Positions 25,548 to 33,706 of a stretch of 64,000 nt of DNA are shown here, piece after piece. The position numbers and the translations under genes were made by a program. This stretch comes from Geminicoccaceae bacterium (GTDB taxonomy: Bacteria > Pseudomonadota > Alphaproteobacteria > Geminicoccales > Geminicoccaceae): contig AP024683.1 of assembly GCA_025999455.1 (NCBI GenBank), positions 2,606,451-2,670,450 of the forward strand. The letters are read 5' to 3'. The notes beneath the pieces are model-generated. The model worked only from the letters and a program-made list of their open reading frames with translations. It did not search any database and was not told where the DNA came from. Each line of letters starts with the position of its first letter. Positions within the stretch are counted from its first letter, which is position 1.

Positions 25548-25938
25548 CCTCGACCTCCGAGGCCAGGCGAGCGCAGCGGACGACCGGACGCACCGGTTCG
25601 GCCCTCCAGGCGGGCGGGCGCGCGCCGCGACGGGTTCCGCCGAACGGGGACCTCGCACGCGCGATCGCGGCCGGCCGATCGGCACGAGCGCGACACCGGC
25701 GCCCGAGACCGAGGCTCGAACCGACGAAGACGGAGGGCACACGAAAACGTCCGACCGGCTCGGCCGGAGCGGAGCTTCCGTCCGGCACACCCGGCGCCAC
25801 CGACGCGGCGGCGGACGAACCCGGCTCGGCGACGGTGCGCCCCCGATCCCCCGTGCTGCACGCCGAGCCCGGTCGACCCGGGCCTTCGCCCGCGAGCGGG
25901 GCGGCCGGGTCCTTCGGTCGGCAATCAGGTGGCGGCAT
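25534..25938 (-). CDS. Possible small basic protein filling the ATPase-permease interval (doubtful)
   Basis: A 134-residue frame starts at an ATG overlapping the last codons of the ABC ATPase gene (14 nt) and stops 14 nt inside the permease gene. It therefore exactly bridges the gap, as translationally coupled genes do. The product is Pro/Ala/Arg/Gly-rich, strongly basic, contains five Cys, and resembles nothing I know. Against it, 29 of 134 codons end in A or T by my count, more than in the flanking genes, so coding bias is weak. It could be a decayed gene or chance in GC-rich DNA. No ribosome-binding site is obvious. Confidence 0.25.
   Translation of the reverse strand: MPPPDCRPKDPAAPLAGEGPGRPGSACSTGDRGRTVAEPGSSAAASVAPGVPDGSSAPAEPVGRFRVPSVFVGSSLGLGRRCRARADRPAAIARARSPFGGTRRGARPPAWRAEPVRPVVRCARLASEVEDAAA
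25548..25924. other. 377-bp interval inside the ABC operon with no recognised gene
   Basis: Between the ATPase stop and the permease start there is no family I recognise. The only frame that fits is the doubtful 134-residue one described separately. G+C looks similar to the surroundings but codon-position bias is weaker. I see no terminator or clear hairpin with a T-run. Confidence 0.6.
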
Positions 25939-26707
25939 CGGCCGCTCCGACGGTGAGCGCGGTCTCGGCGCGGCGGGCGTCCTCGCGCAGGAGCTCCCAG
26001 AGCTCGCGCTCGAGCCGAGCGAGCTCGGCGAGCGCGGCCGGACGATCGCGCTCGCCGACCGGGATCGGCACGGGCAGGATCGCGCGGATCCGCCCGGGCC
26101 GCGCCGAGAGGAGGACGACCCGATCGGCCACCCGGACCGCTTCTTGGAGATGGTGGGTGACCCAGACGAGCGTGGCGCCGGCGGTGAGCGCCAACACCTC
26201 CTCGAGCAGGAGCTCGCGGGTCTGGGCGTCGAGCGCCGAAAGAGGCTCGTCGAGGAGGAGCACACCCGGCTCGACCACGAGCGCTCGGGCGATCCCGACC
26301 CGCTGGCGCATGCCGCCCGAGAGCTGGCGCGGATAGGCGCGGGCGAAATCGGCGAGCCCGGTGCGGGCGAGAGCCGCCCGCACCCGCGCCCGGCATTCCG
26401 CGGGCGGAAGCCGGTCCTCGAGCGGCAACGCGACGTTGGCCTCGACCGTCCGCCAGGGCAGGAGCGCGAAATCCTGGAAGACGTAGGCGAGCGGGACGAG
26501 CGAGCCCTCGGGTGGCGCCCCTTCGAGCAGGACACGGCCGCGGCTCGGCCGCAAGAGCCCGCCCAGAAGGCCCAGAAGGGTCGACTTGCCGCAGCCCGAG
26601 GGACCCACGACGGCGACCCTCTCCCCCGAGTCGACGACGAGGTCGAGGGGCCCGAGCGCCTCGAGCCCCTCGTAAGCGTGGGCGAGCCCCTCCGCCCGCA
26701 GCCGCAC
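25925..26707 (-). CDS. ABC transporter ATP-binding protein (SsuB/TauB type)
   Basis: A 260-residue ATPase with Walker A VVGPSGCGKSTLLGLLGG (about 34-51), Q-loop YVFQDFALLPWRTV (the LLPWRTV stretch is typical of nitrate/sulfonate/taurine importers), signature LSGGMRQRVGIARAL, Walker B VLLLDEPLSALDAQT and switch His in WVTHHLQEAV. The start gives the standard length. It lies 4 nt downstream of the binding-protein gene, so the gene order is binding protein, ATPase, gap, permease. Confidence 0.93.
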   Translation of the reverse strand: MRLRAEGLAHAYEGLEALGPLDLVVDSGERVAVVGPSGCGKSTLLGLLGGLLRPSRGRVLLEGAPPEGSLVPLAYVFQDFALLPWRTVEANVALPLEDRLPPAECRARVRAALARTGLADFARAYPRQLSGGMRQRVGIARALVVEPGVLLLDEPLSALDAQTRELLLEEVLALTAGATLVWVTHHLQEAVRVADRVVLLSARPGRIRAILPVPIPVGERDRPAALAELARLERELWELLREDARRAETALTVGAADAAT

Positions 26708-26711
26708 CGGC

Positions 26712-27731
26712 TCAGCGGGGCAGGTTGAAGTGACCGGCGACGAAGCTCGTGTCGACGAACCGGGCGGGGTCGACCGAGGCGTCGACGAGCTTCTCTTCCT
26801 TCAGAAGTGCCACCTGCTCGTAGACGTTGCCGACGTCGAGCCGACCTTCGGGGTCGATGTAGGGGGCCCCGGCCTTGATCGCCTCGGGTGTCGCCTGGGT
26901 GTATTTGGCGATGATCGCGATCACGGGCTCGGCGTCGGCTTCGAAGATCCGCCGGCCCTGCGCGTCGCGCTTGTTCATGACCGCGTGGTAGTCGCGCGCG
27001 CCCTTCTGGTAGGCGCGCACGAAGGCTTCCACCACCGGCCGCCTCTGCTCGACGTTGCGTGTGGAGGTGAAGAGCCCACCGAGGGCGTAGGGCGTGCGCT
27101 CGTGCACCCAGCCGATCAGCTTCGCTTCGCCCGCCTTGTCGAGCGCGGTCGCGATGTGGCCGGGCAGGATGGCGGCGTCGACCTGGCCGGTTTTCACCGC
27201 TGCCTGCATGTTGGGCAGGCTCTCGAGCGGCACGAGGCGGATCGAGCCCAAGGGCACGCCGAGCTTGCGCGCGAGCAATCCCGCCATGATGTGGAAGCTC
27301 GAGCCGTGCTGGGTGACGGCGAGGCTCTTGCCCGGCAGCTTCTCGGGGGCGGTGAGCCCGGCCGCGAAGGCGGCGTTGCTCGCGAGATAGGCCGAGAAGT
27401 CGAAGCCCGGCTCTTCCCGGCTCTGGGCGCCGATGACCTTGAGAGCCCCCTGCCCCGCCAGGTTGAAGAACCCGGCGGTGAACGCCGTCACGCCGAAATC
27501 GGCATCACCCGAAGCGACCGCGACCGCCACCGGCTGAGCCGCGCGGAAGAAGACGAGCTCCGCCTCGAGTCCCTCGGCGGCGTAGTAGCCGCGCTCCTGG
27601 GCGATGAAGAGCGGGGCCGAGGAGACGAGCGTCAAGGCGGCGATCTTGACCTTTTCGGCCGCCTGCGCAGCGGCGAGGCCGAGGAGCGAAAGGGCGAGGG
27701 CGAACGGAGCGATCCAGCGACGGGGCGACAA
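26712..27731 (-). CDS. ABC transporter substrate-binding protein (NMT1/SsuA/TauA type)
   Basis: A 339-residue periplasmic binding protein. The signal peptide (about 1-24) is MSPRRWIAPFALALSLLGLA followed by AAQA and the mature start EKVKIAAL. Family features include APLFIAQERGYYAAEGLEAE (about 39-58), the Gly/Asp-rich ASGDADFGV, and NMQAAVKTGQVDAAILPGH. I chose TTG at 27731 because GGGAGG lies 6 nt before it and a good promoter lies just upstream. The open frame extends to 28004, but that stretch is non-conserved. Relatives import taurine, alkanesulfonates, thiamine precursors or aromatic acids; the ligand here is unknown. Confidence 0.92.
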   Translation of the reverse strand: MSPRRWIAPFALALSLLGLAAAQAAEKVKIAALTLVSSAPLFIAQERGYYAAEGLEAELVFFRAAQPVAVAVASGDADFGVTAFTAGFFNLAGQGALKVIGAQSREEPGFDFSAYLASNAAFAAGLTAPEKLPGKSLAVTQHGSSFHIMAGLLARKLGVPLGSIRLVPLESLPNMQAAVKTGQVDAAILPGHIATALDKAGEAKLIGWVHERTPYALGGLFTSTRNVEQRRPVVEAFVRAYQKGARDYHAVMNKRDAQGRRIFEADAEPVIAIIAKYTQATPEAIKAGAPYIDPEGRLDVGNVYEQVALLKEEKLVDASVDPARFVDTSFVAGHFNLPR

Positions 27732-28109
27732 AGGCGAACCTCCCGACCACGAAGTCGCCGGCAATCTAGCGGCCGCACGGGCGACCTCCAACCGGCCCTC
27801 CACCCGGGGCGGGCCGATCGCCGTCCGCACCACCTCGATCCACGGCACCGGCAGCCCGGCGCCCCTCGATCCCCCGACCCGTCGCCGGAGCGCCAAGGGC
27901 GTTCCCCATGATTTCGCGCGATGCCGGGCCGCGAGGAGAAGGGCGTCGACCCCGAGCGGCCGGAGCAGGAGCCGAAGGGTGAGGAGCAGGAGGATGAACA
28001 GCACGCGACCTCGCCGCGATCGTCCTGCTTGCGAGCCTAGCGCCGAAAGGTTGACGAATCCTTGCCCCGCTGCGGCCCGGGCCCGGCGCGGGGCACGCGA
28101 TCGCGAGGT
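27732..28109. other. 378-bp intergenic region upstream of the ABC operon
   Basis: It holds the predicted ABC-operon promoter at its left end. The rest encodes nothing I recognise. The in-frame extension of the binding protein (an apparent hydrophobic MLFILLLL stretch) has no family resemblance and is best read as untranslated. Confidence 0.55.
27763..27791 (-). promoter_or_regulatory. Predicted promoter of the ABC importer operon
   Basis: On the minus strand, TTGGAG (27791-27786), a 17-nt spacer and TAGATT (27768-27763), about 31 nt before the TTG start of the binding-protein gene. It supports that short start over the longer open frame. Confidence 0.5.
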
Positions 28110-28619
28110 TCAGCCCGGGGCGACCTCGGCGATCTCGCCCGCGATGCCGCGGGTGAGGCGCAAAAGTTCGGGAAAACTCGTCGGAAAGACGGCGTGGGGA
28201 TGCCCCGCCGCGGCCCAGAGCCGGTCGAACCGGGCGAGGCTCGAATCGACGGCGCAAGGCAGGGGCGCCGGGTGGCCGACGGGTGCCACCCCGCCGATCG
28301 CGAACCCGGTCGCTTCGCGGACGGTCTCGGCATCCGCCCGGGCGACCGGCCCCTCGAGCCCGAGCAGCTGCGGCAAGCTCTCCGGCCGGCAGCGGCGGTC
28401 GCCCGCCACGAGGGCCAGGACCGGTCGGCCGCCCACGAGGAAGACGAGCGACTTCACGATCTGGCCGACCTCGACCCCGAGCGCCCGGGCGGCGTCCTCG
28501 GCGGTGCGCGCGGTCGCCTCGAGCGCGACCGGCCGGGCGGTCGAGCCGGCCGCGTCGAGCGCCGCGGCGACCCGCCGGACCCCCGGGTGGGCCAGGATCT
28601 TCGCCGTGGACGCGGTCAA
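28110..28619 (-). CDS. YbaK/ProX-type aminoacyl-tRNA deacylase
   Basis: A 169-residue trans-editing domain protein that clears mischarged tRNA (Cys-tRNA-Pro or Ala-tRNA-Pro in relatives). Visible landmarks are ALGVEVGQIVKSLVFLVGGR (about 46-65) with the catalytic Lys, then LALVAGDRR, and the substrate-loop GFAIGGVAPVGHPAPLPCAV. The TTG start overlaps the GST stop (TTGA), so expression is coupled to it. The VGxVxPxG pattern fits YbaK more than INS ProX, but substrate specificity cannot be fixed by eye. Confidence 0.9.
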   Translation of the reverse strand: MTASTAKILAHPGVRRVAAALDAAGSTARPVALEATARTAEDAARALGVEVGQIVKSLVFLVGGRPVLALVAGDRRCRPESLPQLLGLEGPVARADAETVREATGFAIGGVAPVGHPAPLPCAVDSSLARFDRLWAAAGHPHAVFPTSFPELLRLTRGIAGEIAEVAPG

Positions 28620-29254
28620 AGGGGCGGCAGCGCGATCGTGGCGCCGGTCCGCGGCACGTCGTAGCCGCGCTGCACCGCCGGCCGTTCGGCGATCACCCGG
28701 TACCAACGCGCCACGTTCGGATAGTCCGCCCAATCGATCTGGTGCCATTCCCAGCGCGCCACCCAGGGGAAGGTCGCGATGTCGGCGATCGTGTAGTCGC
28801 GCCCGGCGAGATAGGGCACCTCGCCGAGCCGTCGGTTCATCACGCCGTAGAGGCGCTTCACCTCGGCGTGATAGCGCTGCTCGGCATAGGGTGCCTTGCC
28901 CGGATTGAAGCGCAGGAAGTGGTGGAGCTGGCCGAACATCGGCCCGACCGACGCCATCTGGAAGAACAGCCATTCGAGCGTGGCGATCCGCTTCGGCCGA
29001 TCCATCGGCAAGAACTTGGCGGTCTTTTCGGCGAGATAGATCAAGATCGCGCCCGATTCGAACACGCTCTGGCCGTTCGAGCGGTCGACGATCGCCGGGA
29101 TTTTGTTGTTCGGGCTGATCTTCAAGAAGGAGGGCTCGAACTGCTGATCCTTGTTGATGTCGACGGGATGCACCGTGTAAGAGAGGCCGCATTCCTCGAG
29201 CATGATCGAGATCTTGCGACCGTTCGGGGTCGACCAGGTGTAGAGATCGATCAT
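28616..29254 (-). CDS. Glutathione S-transferase family protein (YfcG/Ure2-like)
   Basis: A 212-residue cytosolic GST. The N-terminal thioredoxin-fold domain has MIDLYTWSTPNGRKISIMLE, the cis-Pro in NNKIPAIVD (about 49-57) and the glutathione-binding FESGAILIYLAEK (about 66-78). The C-terminal helical domain includes YHAEVKRLYGVMNRRLGEVP and YTIADIATFPWVARW. The TWSTPNGRK start is the hallmark of YfcG/YghU-type enzymes, which use glutathione as a disulfide reductase. It is cotranscribed with the deacylase. Confidence 0.93.
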   Translation of the reverse strand: MIDLYTWSTPNGRKISIMLEECGLSYTVHPVDINKDQQFEPSFLKISPNNKIPAIVDRSNGQSVFESGAILIYLAEKTAKFLPMDRPKRIATLEWLFFQMASVGPMFGQLHHFLRFNPGKAPYAEQRYHAEVKRLYGVMNRRLGEVPYLAGRDYTIADIATFPWVARWEWHQIDWADYPNVARWYRVIAERPAVQRGYDVPRTGATIALPPL

Positions 29255-29395
29255 CGGGCACTCCGCCGCGCTCCTCCGGTGCGCCTCCTAGCAGCGCCTG
29301 CGCGGATCGCGAAGGCCGGCCCGTGCATGCCGTCGCTTCCCGCGGGCGCCGGGCCGTGGCACCTCGGTCGACGGCACGGGTCGAGGAGGTCGCTC

Positions 29396-30376
29396 ATGTA
29401 CGAAGCGGTACTGCACGGGATCGCCGCGGCTTACGAAGCCTCCGTGCGCGAGCAGGTGCAGACGCCTTGGCGGCTCACCGTCCTGCCGGAACGCGCCGGC
29501 CCGGCGGCGATCGCAGCCGCCTTCGGCCGGGCGGATGCGGTCGTGCTCACCCGCTTCGACCGGTCGATGCCGCTCGGGCCCAAGGTGCGGCTCGTCCAGG
29601 TGGGCGGTGCCGGGCTCGATGCCGTCGACCTCGAGGCGATCCCGCGCCGGATCGCGGTCTGCAACGCCTTCGGCCACGAGGACGGCATGGCCGAGTACGT
29701 GATCCTCGCGATCCTCGCCTGGCGCCACCGCCTGCTCGAGATGGCGGCGAGCTTCAAAACGGGCTCCTGGCGCTTTTCCGGCCATGTCGGCGATCCGCCG
29801 CACGGCGAGGCGGCCGGGGCCACGCTCGGCATCGTGGGCCTCGGGCGGATCGGCCGGGCGATCGCCGTGCGGGCACGCGCGCTCGGGCTGCGCGTGCTCG
29901 CCTGCAACCGCTCGCCCTTACCCGATCCGCCGGTCGACGAGCTCTTACCCTGGAGCCGGCTCGACGAGCTCTTGCCGCGGGTCGACTTCCTCGTGCTCGC
30001 TTGCGCGCTCGACCCGACCACGTGCGGCCTCATCGACTCGCGCCGGCTCGCGCTCCTGCGCCACGATGCGGTGCTCGTCAACGTCGCGCGTGGCCCGATC
30101 TGCGTCGAGGCCGATCTCTTCGCGGCCTTGCGCGACCGCCGGATCGGCGGGGCGGTGCTCGACGTCTGGTGGCGCTATCCGAGCCCCGACGATCCCTCGC
30201 CGCGGCCCTCGGCTTTCCCCTTTCACGAGCTCGACAACGTCGTCATGACGCCGCACGCCTCGGGCTGGACCGATGGCTTGTTCCGCCGCCGCGGCGGTCA
30301 GATCGCCCACAATCTCGACGCGCTCGCGACCGGGGCACCCTTGATCAACCTCGTGCGCCCGGCGGTCGAGGGCTGA
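29396..30376 (+). CDS. D-isomer 2-hydroxyacid dehydrogenase, variant active site
   Basis: A 326-residue NAD-dependent dehydrogenase. The nucleotide-binding motif is LGIVGLGRIGRAIAVRARAL (about 143-162), the Arg is in VNVARGPI (about 227), and the His is in MTPHASGW (about 285). The Glu that normally supports the His (in DVFxxEP) is missing; the segment reads GAVLDVWWRYPSPDD. A distinct subgroup shows this DxW-x-YP pattern, so it may act on an unusual substrate. The ATG has an excellent GAGGAGGT site. A second, canonical family member lies at 40762. Confidence 0.9.
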   Translation: MYEAVLHGIAAAYEASVREQVQTPWRLTVLPERAGPAAIAAAFGRADAVVLTRFDRSMPLGPKVRLVQVGGAGLDAVDLEAIPRRIAVCNAFGHEDGMAEYVILAILAWRHRLLEMAASFKTGSWRFSGHVGDPPHGEAAGATLGIVGLGRIGRAIAVRARALGLRVLACNRSPLPDPPVDELLPWSRLDELLPRVDFLVLACALDPTTCGLIDSRRLALLRHDAVLVNVARGPICVEADLFAALRDRRIGGAVLDVWWRYPSPDDPSPRPSAFPFHELDNVVMTPHASGWTDGLFRRRGGQIAHNLDALATGAPLINLVRPAVEG

Positions 30377-30443
30377 GCGCCCGATCTTGCCGAACCCCTC
30401 GGGGCGTGGTGCGATGCCGTGGAGCCTTCCGGAACCCGGATCG

Positions 30444-30914
30444 ATGGGCGCGCTGCACGACCGCGACTTCTACGCCTGGACGCAGGAGCAGGTCCGGCTC
30501 CTGCGCCGCGCCCGCGATTCGGGCTCCAACCTCGCCCTCGACTGGGACGGGCTCATCGAGGAGATCGAGGGCTTGGGTGCGTCGGAGGCGAACGAGCTCA
30601 CCTCCAACCTCGCCCGCATCCTGGAACATCTCGCCAAGCTCGCCTGGTCGCCCGCGAGCGACCCGCGGCGGGTGTGGACGTCGAGCGTGAAGGAGCACCG
30701 AGCGCGGGTTCGGATCCGCCTGCGCCGCAGCCCGAGCCTGAAGCGGCGGCTCTCGGATCTGCTCGTCGACGCCTGGGAGATCGCGCTGCCGCGGCTCGCG
30801 CGCAGCCTTCCGAGCTTGCGGGACGGCTCGCCGCTCCCCGAGACCTGTCCCTTCACGATCGACCAGGCCCTCGACCCCGACTGGTACCCGCCGGCGCCCG
30901 GGCCGAAGGCCTGA
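30444..30914 (+). CDS. DUF29 family protein
   Basis: A 156-residue protein of the DUF29 family, unknown function, abundant in cyanobacteria and some alphaproteobacteria. The family start DRDFYAWTQEQVRLLRRA is followed by LDWDGLIEEIEGLG, then ARILEHLAKLAWSP and a Leu/Arg-rich helix RIRLRRSPSLKRRLSDLLVD. I chose the ATG at 30444 because the conserved part begins just after it. An ATG at 30414 and a TTG at 30387 are possible. It is 13 nt upstream of the crcB pair on the same strand, though no functional link is known. Confidence 0.85.
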   Translation: MGALHDRDFYAWTQEQVRLLRRARDSGSNLALDWDGLIEEIEGLGASEANELTSNLARILEHLAKLAWSPASDPRRVWTSSVKEHRARVRIRLRRSPSLKRRLSDLLVDAWEIALPRLARSLPSLRDGSPLPETCPFTIDQALDPDWYPPAPGPKA

Positions 30915-30927
30915 GCCCACGCGGCGG

Positions 30928-31305
30928 ATGCCGACGCCGGTCGAGCTCGTGGCCCTGCTCGTGGGCGCCTTTTTCGGCGGGCTCGCCCGCTGGTTCGTTT
31001 CGGGGGCCGTGGCCCGGCGGATCGGCGAGACCTTTCCTTGGGGCACGCTCGTCGTGAACCTCACGGGTGCCTTCGCGATCGGCTTCGCAGCCGCACGTGG
31101 CGCCGGCCGCGACCCGGCGATCCAACTCGCGCTGATCACGGGCTTCCTCGGCTGCTACACGACGGTCTCCTCGCTGAGCCTCCAGACCCTCGCCTTGGCC
31201 CGCGGCGGCGAACGCGGCCGAGCCCTCCTCAACCTCCTCCTCACGCTCGGGGGCGGCCTCGCCGCCTGCGCCGCCGGGCTCGTCGCGGGCGGCCGGCTCG
31301 GATGA
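30928..31305 (+). CDS. crcB: Fluoride exporter CrcB/FluC, first subunit
   Basis: A 125-residue, four-helix fluoride channel subunit. Landmarks are GAFFGGLARWFVSG (about 12-25), the pore GTLVVNLTGAFAIG (about 38-51) with the conserved Asn, and GFLGCYTTVSSLSLQ (about 71-85). The last differs from the usual TTFST box, with Val and Leu replacing aromatic positions. Its gene overlaps a second crcB gene (ATGA), suggesting a heterodimer in which the two subunits supply different pore residues. I saw no fluoride riboswitch; the gene follows a DUF29 gene by 13 nt. Confidence 0.92.
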   Translation: MPTPVELVALLVGAFFGGLARWFVSGAVARRIGETFPWGTLVVNLTGAFAIGFAAARGAGRDPAIQLALITGFLGCYTTVSSLSLQTLALARGGERGRALLNLLLTLGGGLAACAAGLVAGGRLG

Positions 31306-31751
31306 GGCTCACGGCCCGCCTGCGCCGGCTGCCCGTGGGCCTTTGGGTCGGCCTCGGCAGCGCCGCGGGCGGCCTCGCCCGATGGCTCGTGGGCCTCGCC
31401 TTCGGGCCGGGCCTCGGCCTCCCACCCGAGGCCGGCACCTGGTTCGCCAACGTCACGGGCTCCTGGGCGATCGGGCTCTGGGCCGCCCTCACCGGTCCCG
31501 ACGGCCGCCTCTTGGTCGGCACCCGCCGACGCCAGCTCGTCGCCACGGGCTTGTGCGGCGGCTACACGACCTTCTCGATGTTCGGGCTCGAAACCGTCAC
31601 GCTCGTGCGCGAGGGCCGGCTCGCCGCGGCGAGCGTCTACGTCGCCGCTTCGCTCGTGGGCTGGATGCTCGCGGTCTGGGCGGGCTGGACGATGGGCGAG
31701 CGGCTCGCTCGCCCGCGCTCGGGACGGCGTGTGACCGGGAGGCGTTCATGA
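31302..31751 (+). CDS. crcB: Fluoride exporter CrcB/FluC, second subunit
   Basis: A 149-residue CrcB paralogue with GSAAGGLARWLVG (about 20-32), pore GTWFANVTGSWAIGLW (about 45-60) and a canonical aromatic box GGYTTFSMFGLETVTL (about 87-102). It keeps the Phe residues that the first subunit has lost, consistent with an asymmetric heterodimer. The basic tail (RPRSGRRVTGRRS) follows the last helix. Both ends overlap neighbouring genes by 4 nt, so the three genes are coupled. Confidence 0.92.
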   Translation: MRLTARLRRLPVGLWVGLGSAAGGLARWLVGLAFGPGLGLPPEAGTWFANVTGSWAIGLWAALTGPDGRLLVGTRRRQLVATGLCGGYTTFSMFGLETVTLVREGRLAAASVYVAASLVGWMLAVWAGWTMGERLARPRSGRRVTGRRS

Positions 31752-32110
31752 AGCTACCCGAAGACGCGCTTCTGTTGCGGATCTTCATCGGCGAGGACGA
31801 CGAGGCGGAGGGCCGCCCGCTCTACGAAGCGATCGTGCTCGCCGCGCGCGAGCAGGGGCTCGCCGGTGCCACGGTGCTGCGCGGGCCGCTCGGGTTCGGC
31901 CGCTCCTCGCGGCTGCACACGGCCAAGATCCTGCGGCTCTCCGAGGATCTGCCGATCGTGATCGAGATCGTCGACGCGGCCGAGCGGATCGAAGCCTTCC
32001 TGCCGACCCTCGAGCGGCTGATGGGCAGCGGCCTCGTGACCCTCGAGAAGGTCCGTGTGCTGCGCTACGGCGACGGGCCGAGCGCCGCGTCCACCGCCTC
32101 CCGGGGTTAG
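31748..32110 (+). CDS. DUF190 family PII-like protein
   Basis: A 120-residue DUF190 protein. The family core is LLRIFIGEDDEAEGRPLYEA (about 9-28), then VLRGPLGFGRSSRLHT (about 44-59) and LPIVIEIVDAAERIEAFLP. DUF190 proteins have a PII-like fold and very often lie beside or are fused to crcB, which suggests a regulator or accessory of fluoride export (inference from neighbourhood). The ATG overlaps the second crcB stop. Its own stop overlaps the convergent serA stop by 4 nt. Confidence 0.9.
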   Translation: MKLPEDALLLRIFIGEDDEAEGRPLYEAIVLAAREQGLAGATVLRGPLGFGRSSRLHTAKILRLSEDLPIVIEIVDAAERIEAFLPTLERLMGSGLVTLEKVRVLRYGDGPSAASTASRG

Positions 32111-33684
32111 AACCGCAAGGCCTTGACCTGGAGCACGTTGGGCAGCCGGCGGACCTGGTCGACGACCGCCTCCGGGATGGGGCCGTCGACCTCGACGAGC
32201 GCGATCGCGTCGCCGCCCGGCCGGTCGCGGCCGAGATGGAAGGTCGCGATGTTGATCTGCGCGTCGCCGAGCGTCTTGCCGAGCGCGCCGATGAAGCCCG
32301 GCTTGTCGGCGTTGCGGACGTAGAGCATGTGCGGCCCGAGCCGCGCTTCCATCGGGATCCCGCGGATCGAGACGAGCCTGGGCTCGGCATCCTGGAAGAG
32401 CGTGCCGGCCACCGCGCGCGATCCGCGCTCGGTCACGACCTCGAGCGTGACGAGCGTCTGGTAGCCCTCGATCTGCTCGCGCTGGCTCGTGACGACGTCG
32501 ATGTCGCGCTGGCGGGCGACGGCCGGCGCGTTGACCATGTTGACGCTGTCGAGAAGCGGCCGGAGCAGGGCGGCGAGGCAGACCTGGGTCAAGGGCTTGG
32601 TGTTGAGCGACGCGGCCCGCCCGGCGTAGGTGATCGTGACCGCCCGCAACCCCGTCTCGGTGAGCTGCCCCGCGAAGGAGCCGAGCTGCTCGCAGAGCTT
32701 CATGTAGGGCTTGAGGCGCGGCGCCTCCTCGGCCGTGACCGAGGGCATGTTCAAGGCGTTCACGATCGCGCCCGTCGTCAAATAATCGGCGATCTGCTCG
32801 GCGATCTGGATCGCCACGTTCTCCTGCGCTTCGCGGGTCGAGGCGCCGAGATGCGGCGTCACGACCACCTGGTCCAGCGCGAAGAGGGGCGATTCGCGCG
32901 CCGGCTCGACCGCGAACACGTCGAGGGCGGCACCGGCCACGTGGCCGCTTCGGATCAGATCGGCGAGGGCCTCTTCGTCGATCAGCCCACCGCGCGCGCA
33001 ATTGACGATCCGCACCCCCGGCTTGGTGCGCAAAAGCCGCTCGCGCGAGAGGATGTTGCGGGTCTGCTCGGTCAAGGGCGTGTGCAGCGAAACGATGTCG
33101 GCGCGCGCCAGGAGCTCGTCGAGCTCGACCTTCTCCACCCCCAGTTCCTTGGCGCGCTCGGGGCCGAGATAGGGGTCGTAGGCGATGACCCGCATCTTCA
33201 AGCCCTGGGCACGGTCGGCGACGATCGAGCCGATGTTGCCGCAGCCGATGAGGCCGAGCGTCTTGCCCATGAGCTCGACGCCCATGAAGCGCGACTTCTC
33301 CCATTTCCCCGCCCGGGTCGAGCGGTCGGCGGCGGGGATCTGCCGGCACATCGCGAGCATCAAGGAGATCGTGTGCTCGGCCGTGGTCACGGCGTTGCCG
33401 AAAGGCGTGTTCATGACGATCACGCCGCGGGCGGTCGCGGCCTCGAGGTCGATGTTGTCGACCCCGATCCCGGCCCGGCCCACGACTTGGAGGCGCTTCG
33501 CGGCGTCGAGGACCTCGGCCGTGACCTTGGTCGCCGAGCGGACGGCGAGGCCCTCGTAGTCGCCGACGATCCGAAGGAGCTCCTCCTTCGTGAGGCCGGT
33601 TCGCACATCGGCGATCACGCCGCGGCTCGCGAACACCTCGAGCGCGGCGGGGCTCAGTTCGTCGGCGATCAGGACACGCGGCAC
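32107..33684 (-). CDS. serA: D-3-phosphoglycerate dehydrogenase
   Basis: This is the first enzyme of serine synthesis. At 525 residues it is the long form with a C-terminal ASB domain and ACT domain. The NAD motif is MGKTLGLIGCGNIGSIVADR (about 138-157), the Arg is in RIVNCARGGLIDEEALADLI (about 225-244), Glu in DVFAVEPARE, and His in VVTPHLGAST (about 275). The ACT region (about 452-525) includes NKPGFIGALGK-like DKPGFIGALGKTLGDAQINI, which in relatives binds serine for feedback control. It lies 22 nt after serC. Confidence 0.97.
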   Translation of the reverse strand: MPRVLIADELSPAALEVFASRGVIADVRTGLTKEELLRIVGDYEGLAVRSATKVTAEVLDAAKRLQVVGRAGIGVDNIDLEAATARGVIVMNTPFGNAVTTAEHTISLMLAMCRQIPAADRSTRAGKWEKSRFMGVELMGKTLGLIGCGNIGSIVADRAQGLKMRVIAYDPYLGPERAKELGVEKVELDELLARADIVSLHTPLTEQTRNILSRERLLRTKPGVRIVNCARGGLIDEEALADLIRSGHVAGAALDVFAVEPARESPLFALDQVVVTPHLGASTREAQENVAIQIAEQIADYLTTGAIVNALNMPSVTAEEAPRLKPYMKLCEQLGSFAGQLTETGLRAVTITYAGRAASLNTKPLTQVCLAALLRPLLDSVNMVNAPAVARQRDIDVVTSQREQIEGYQTLVTLEVVTERGSRAVAGTLFQDAEPRLVSIRGIPMEARLGPHMLYVRNADKPGFIGALGKTLGDAQINIATFHLGRDRPGGDAIALVEVDGPIPEAVVDQVRRLPNVLQVKALRF

Positions 33685-33706
33685 GTCGGTCTCTCCGCTG
33701 CGCTGC

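Noticed and set aside
25548-26396. Permease frame continuing 280 codons upstream of 25547
   Set aside because: The extra sequence is Arg/Pro-rich, overlaps the ATPase gene out of frame, and would make an abnormal permease.
27732-28004. N-terminal extension of the ABC binding protein with a hydrophobic MLFILLLL start
   Set aside because: A good promoter and ribosome-binding site support TTG at 27731, which yields a normal signal peptide; the extension is not conserved-looking.
30380-30927. Fluoride riboswitch before the crcB genes
   Set aside because: The space is occupied by a DUF29 gene, and I could not find the conserved fluoride aptamer core.
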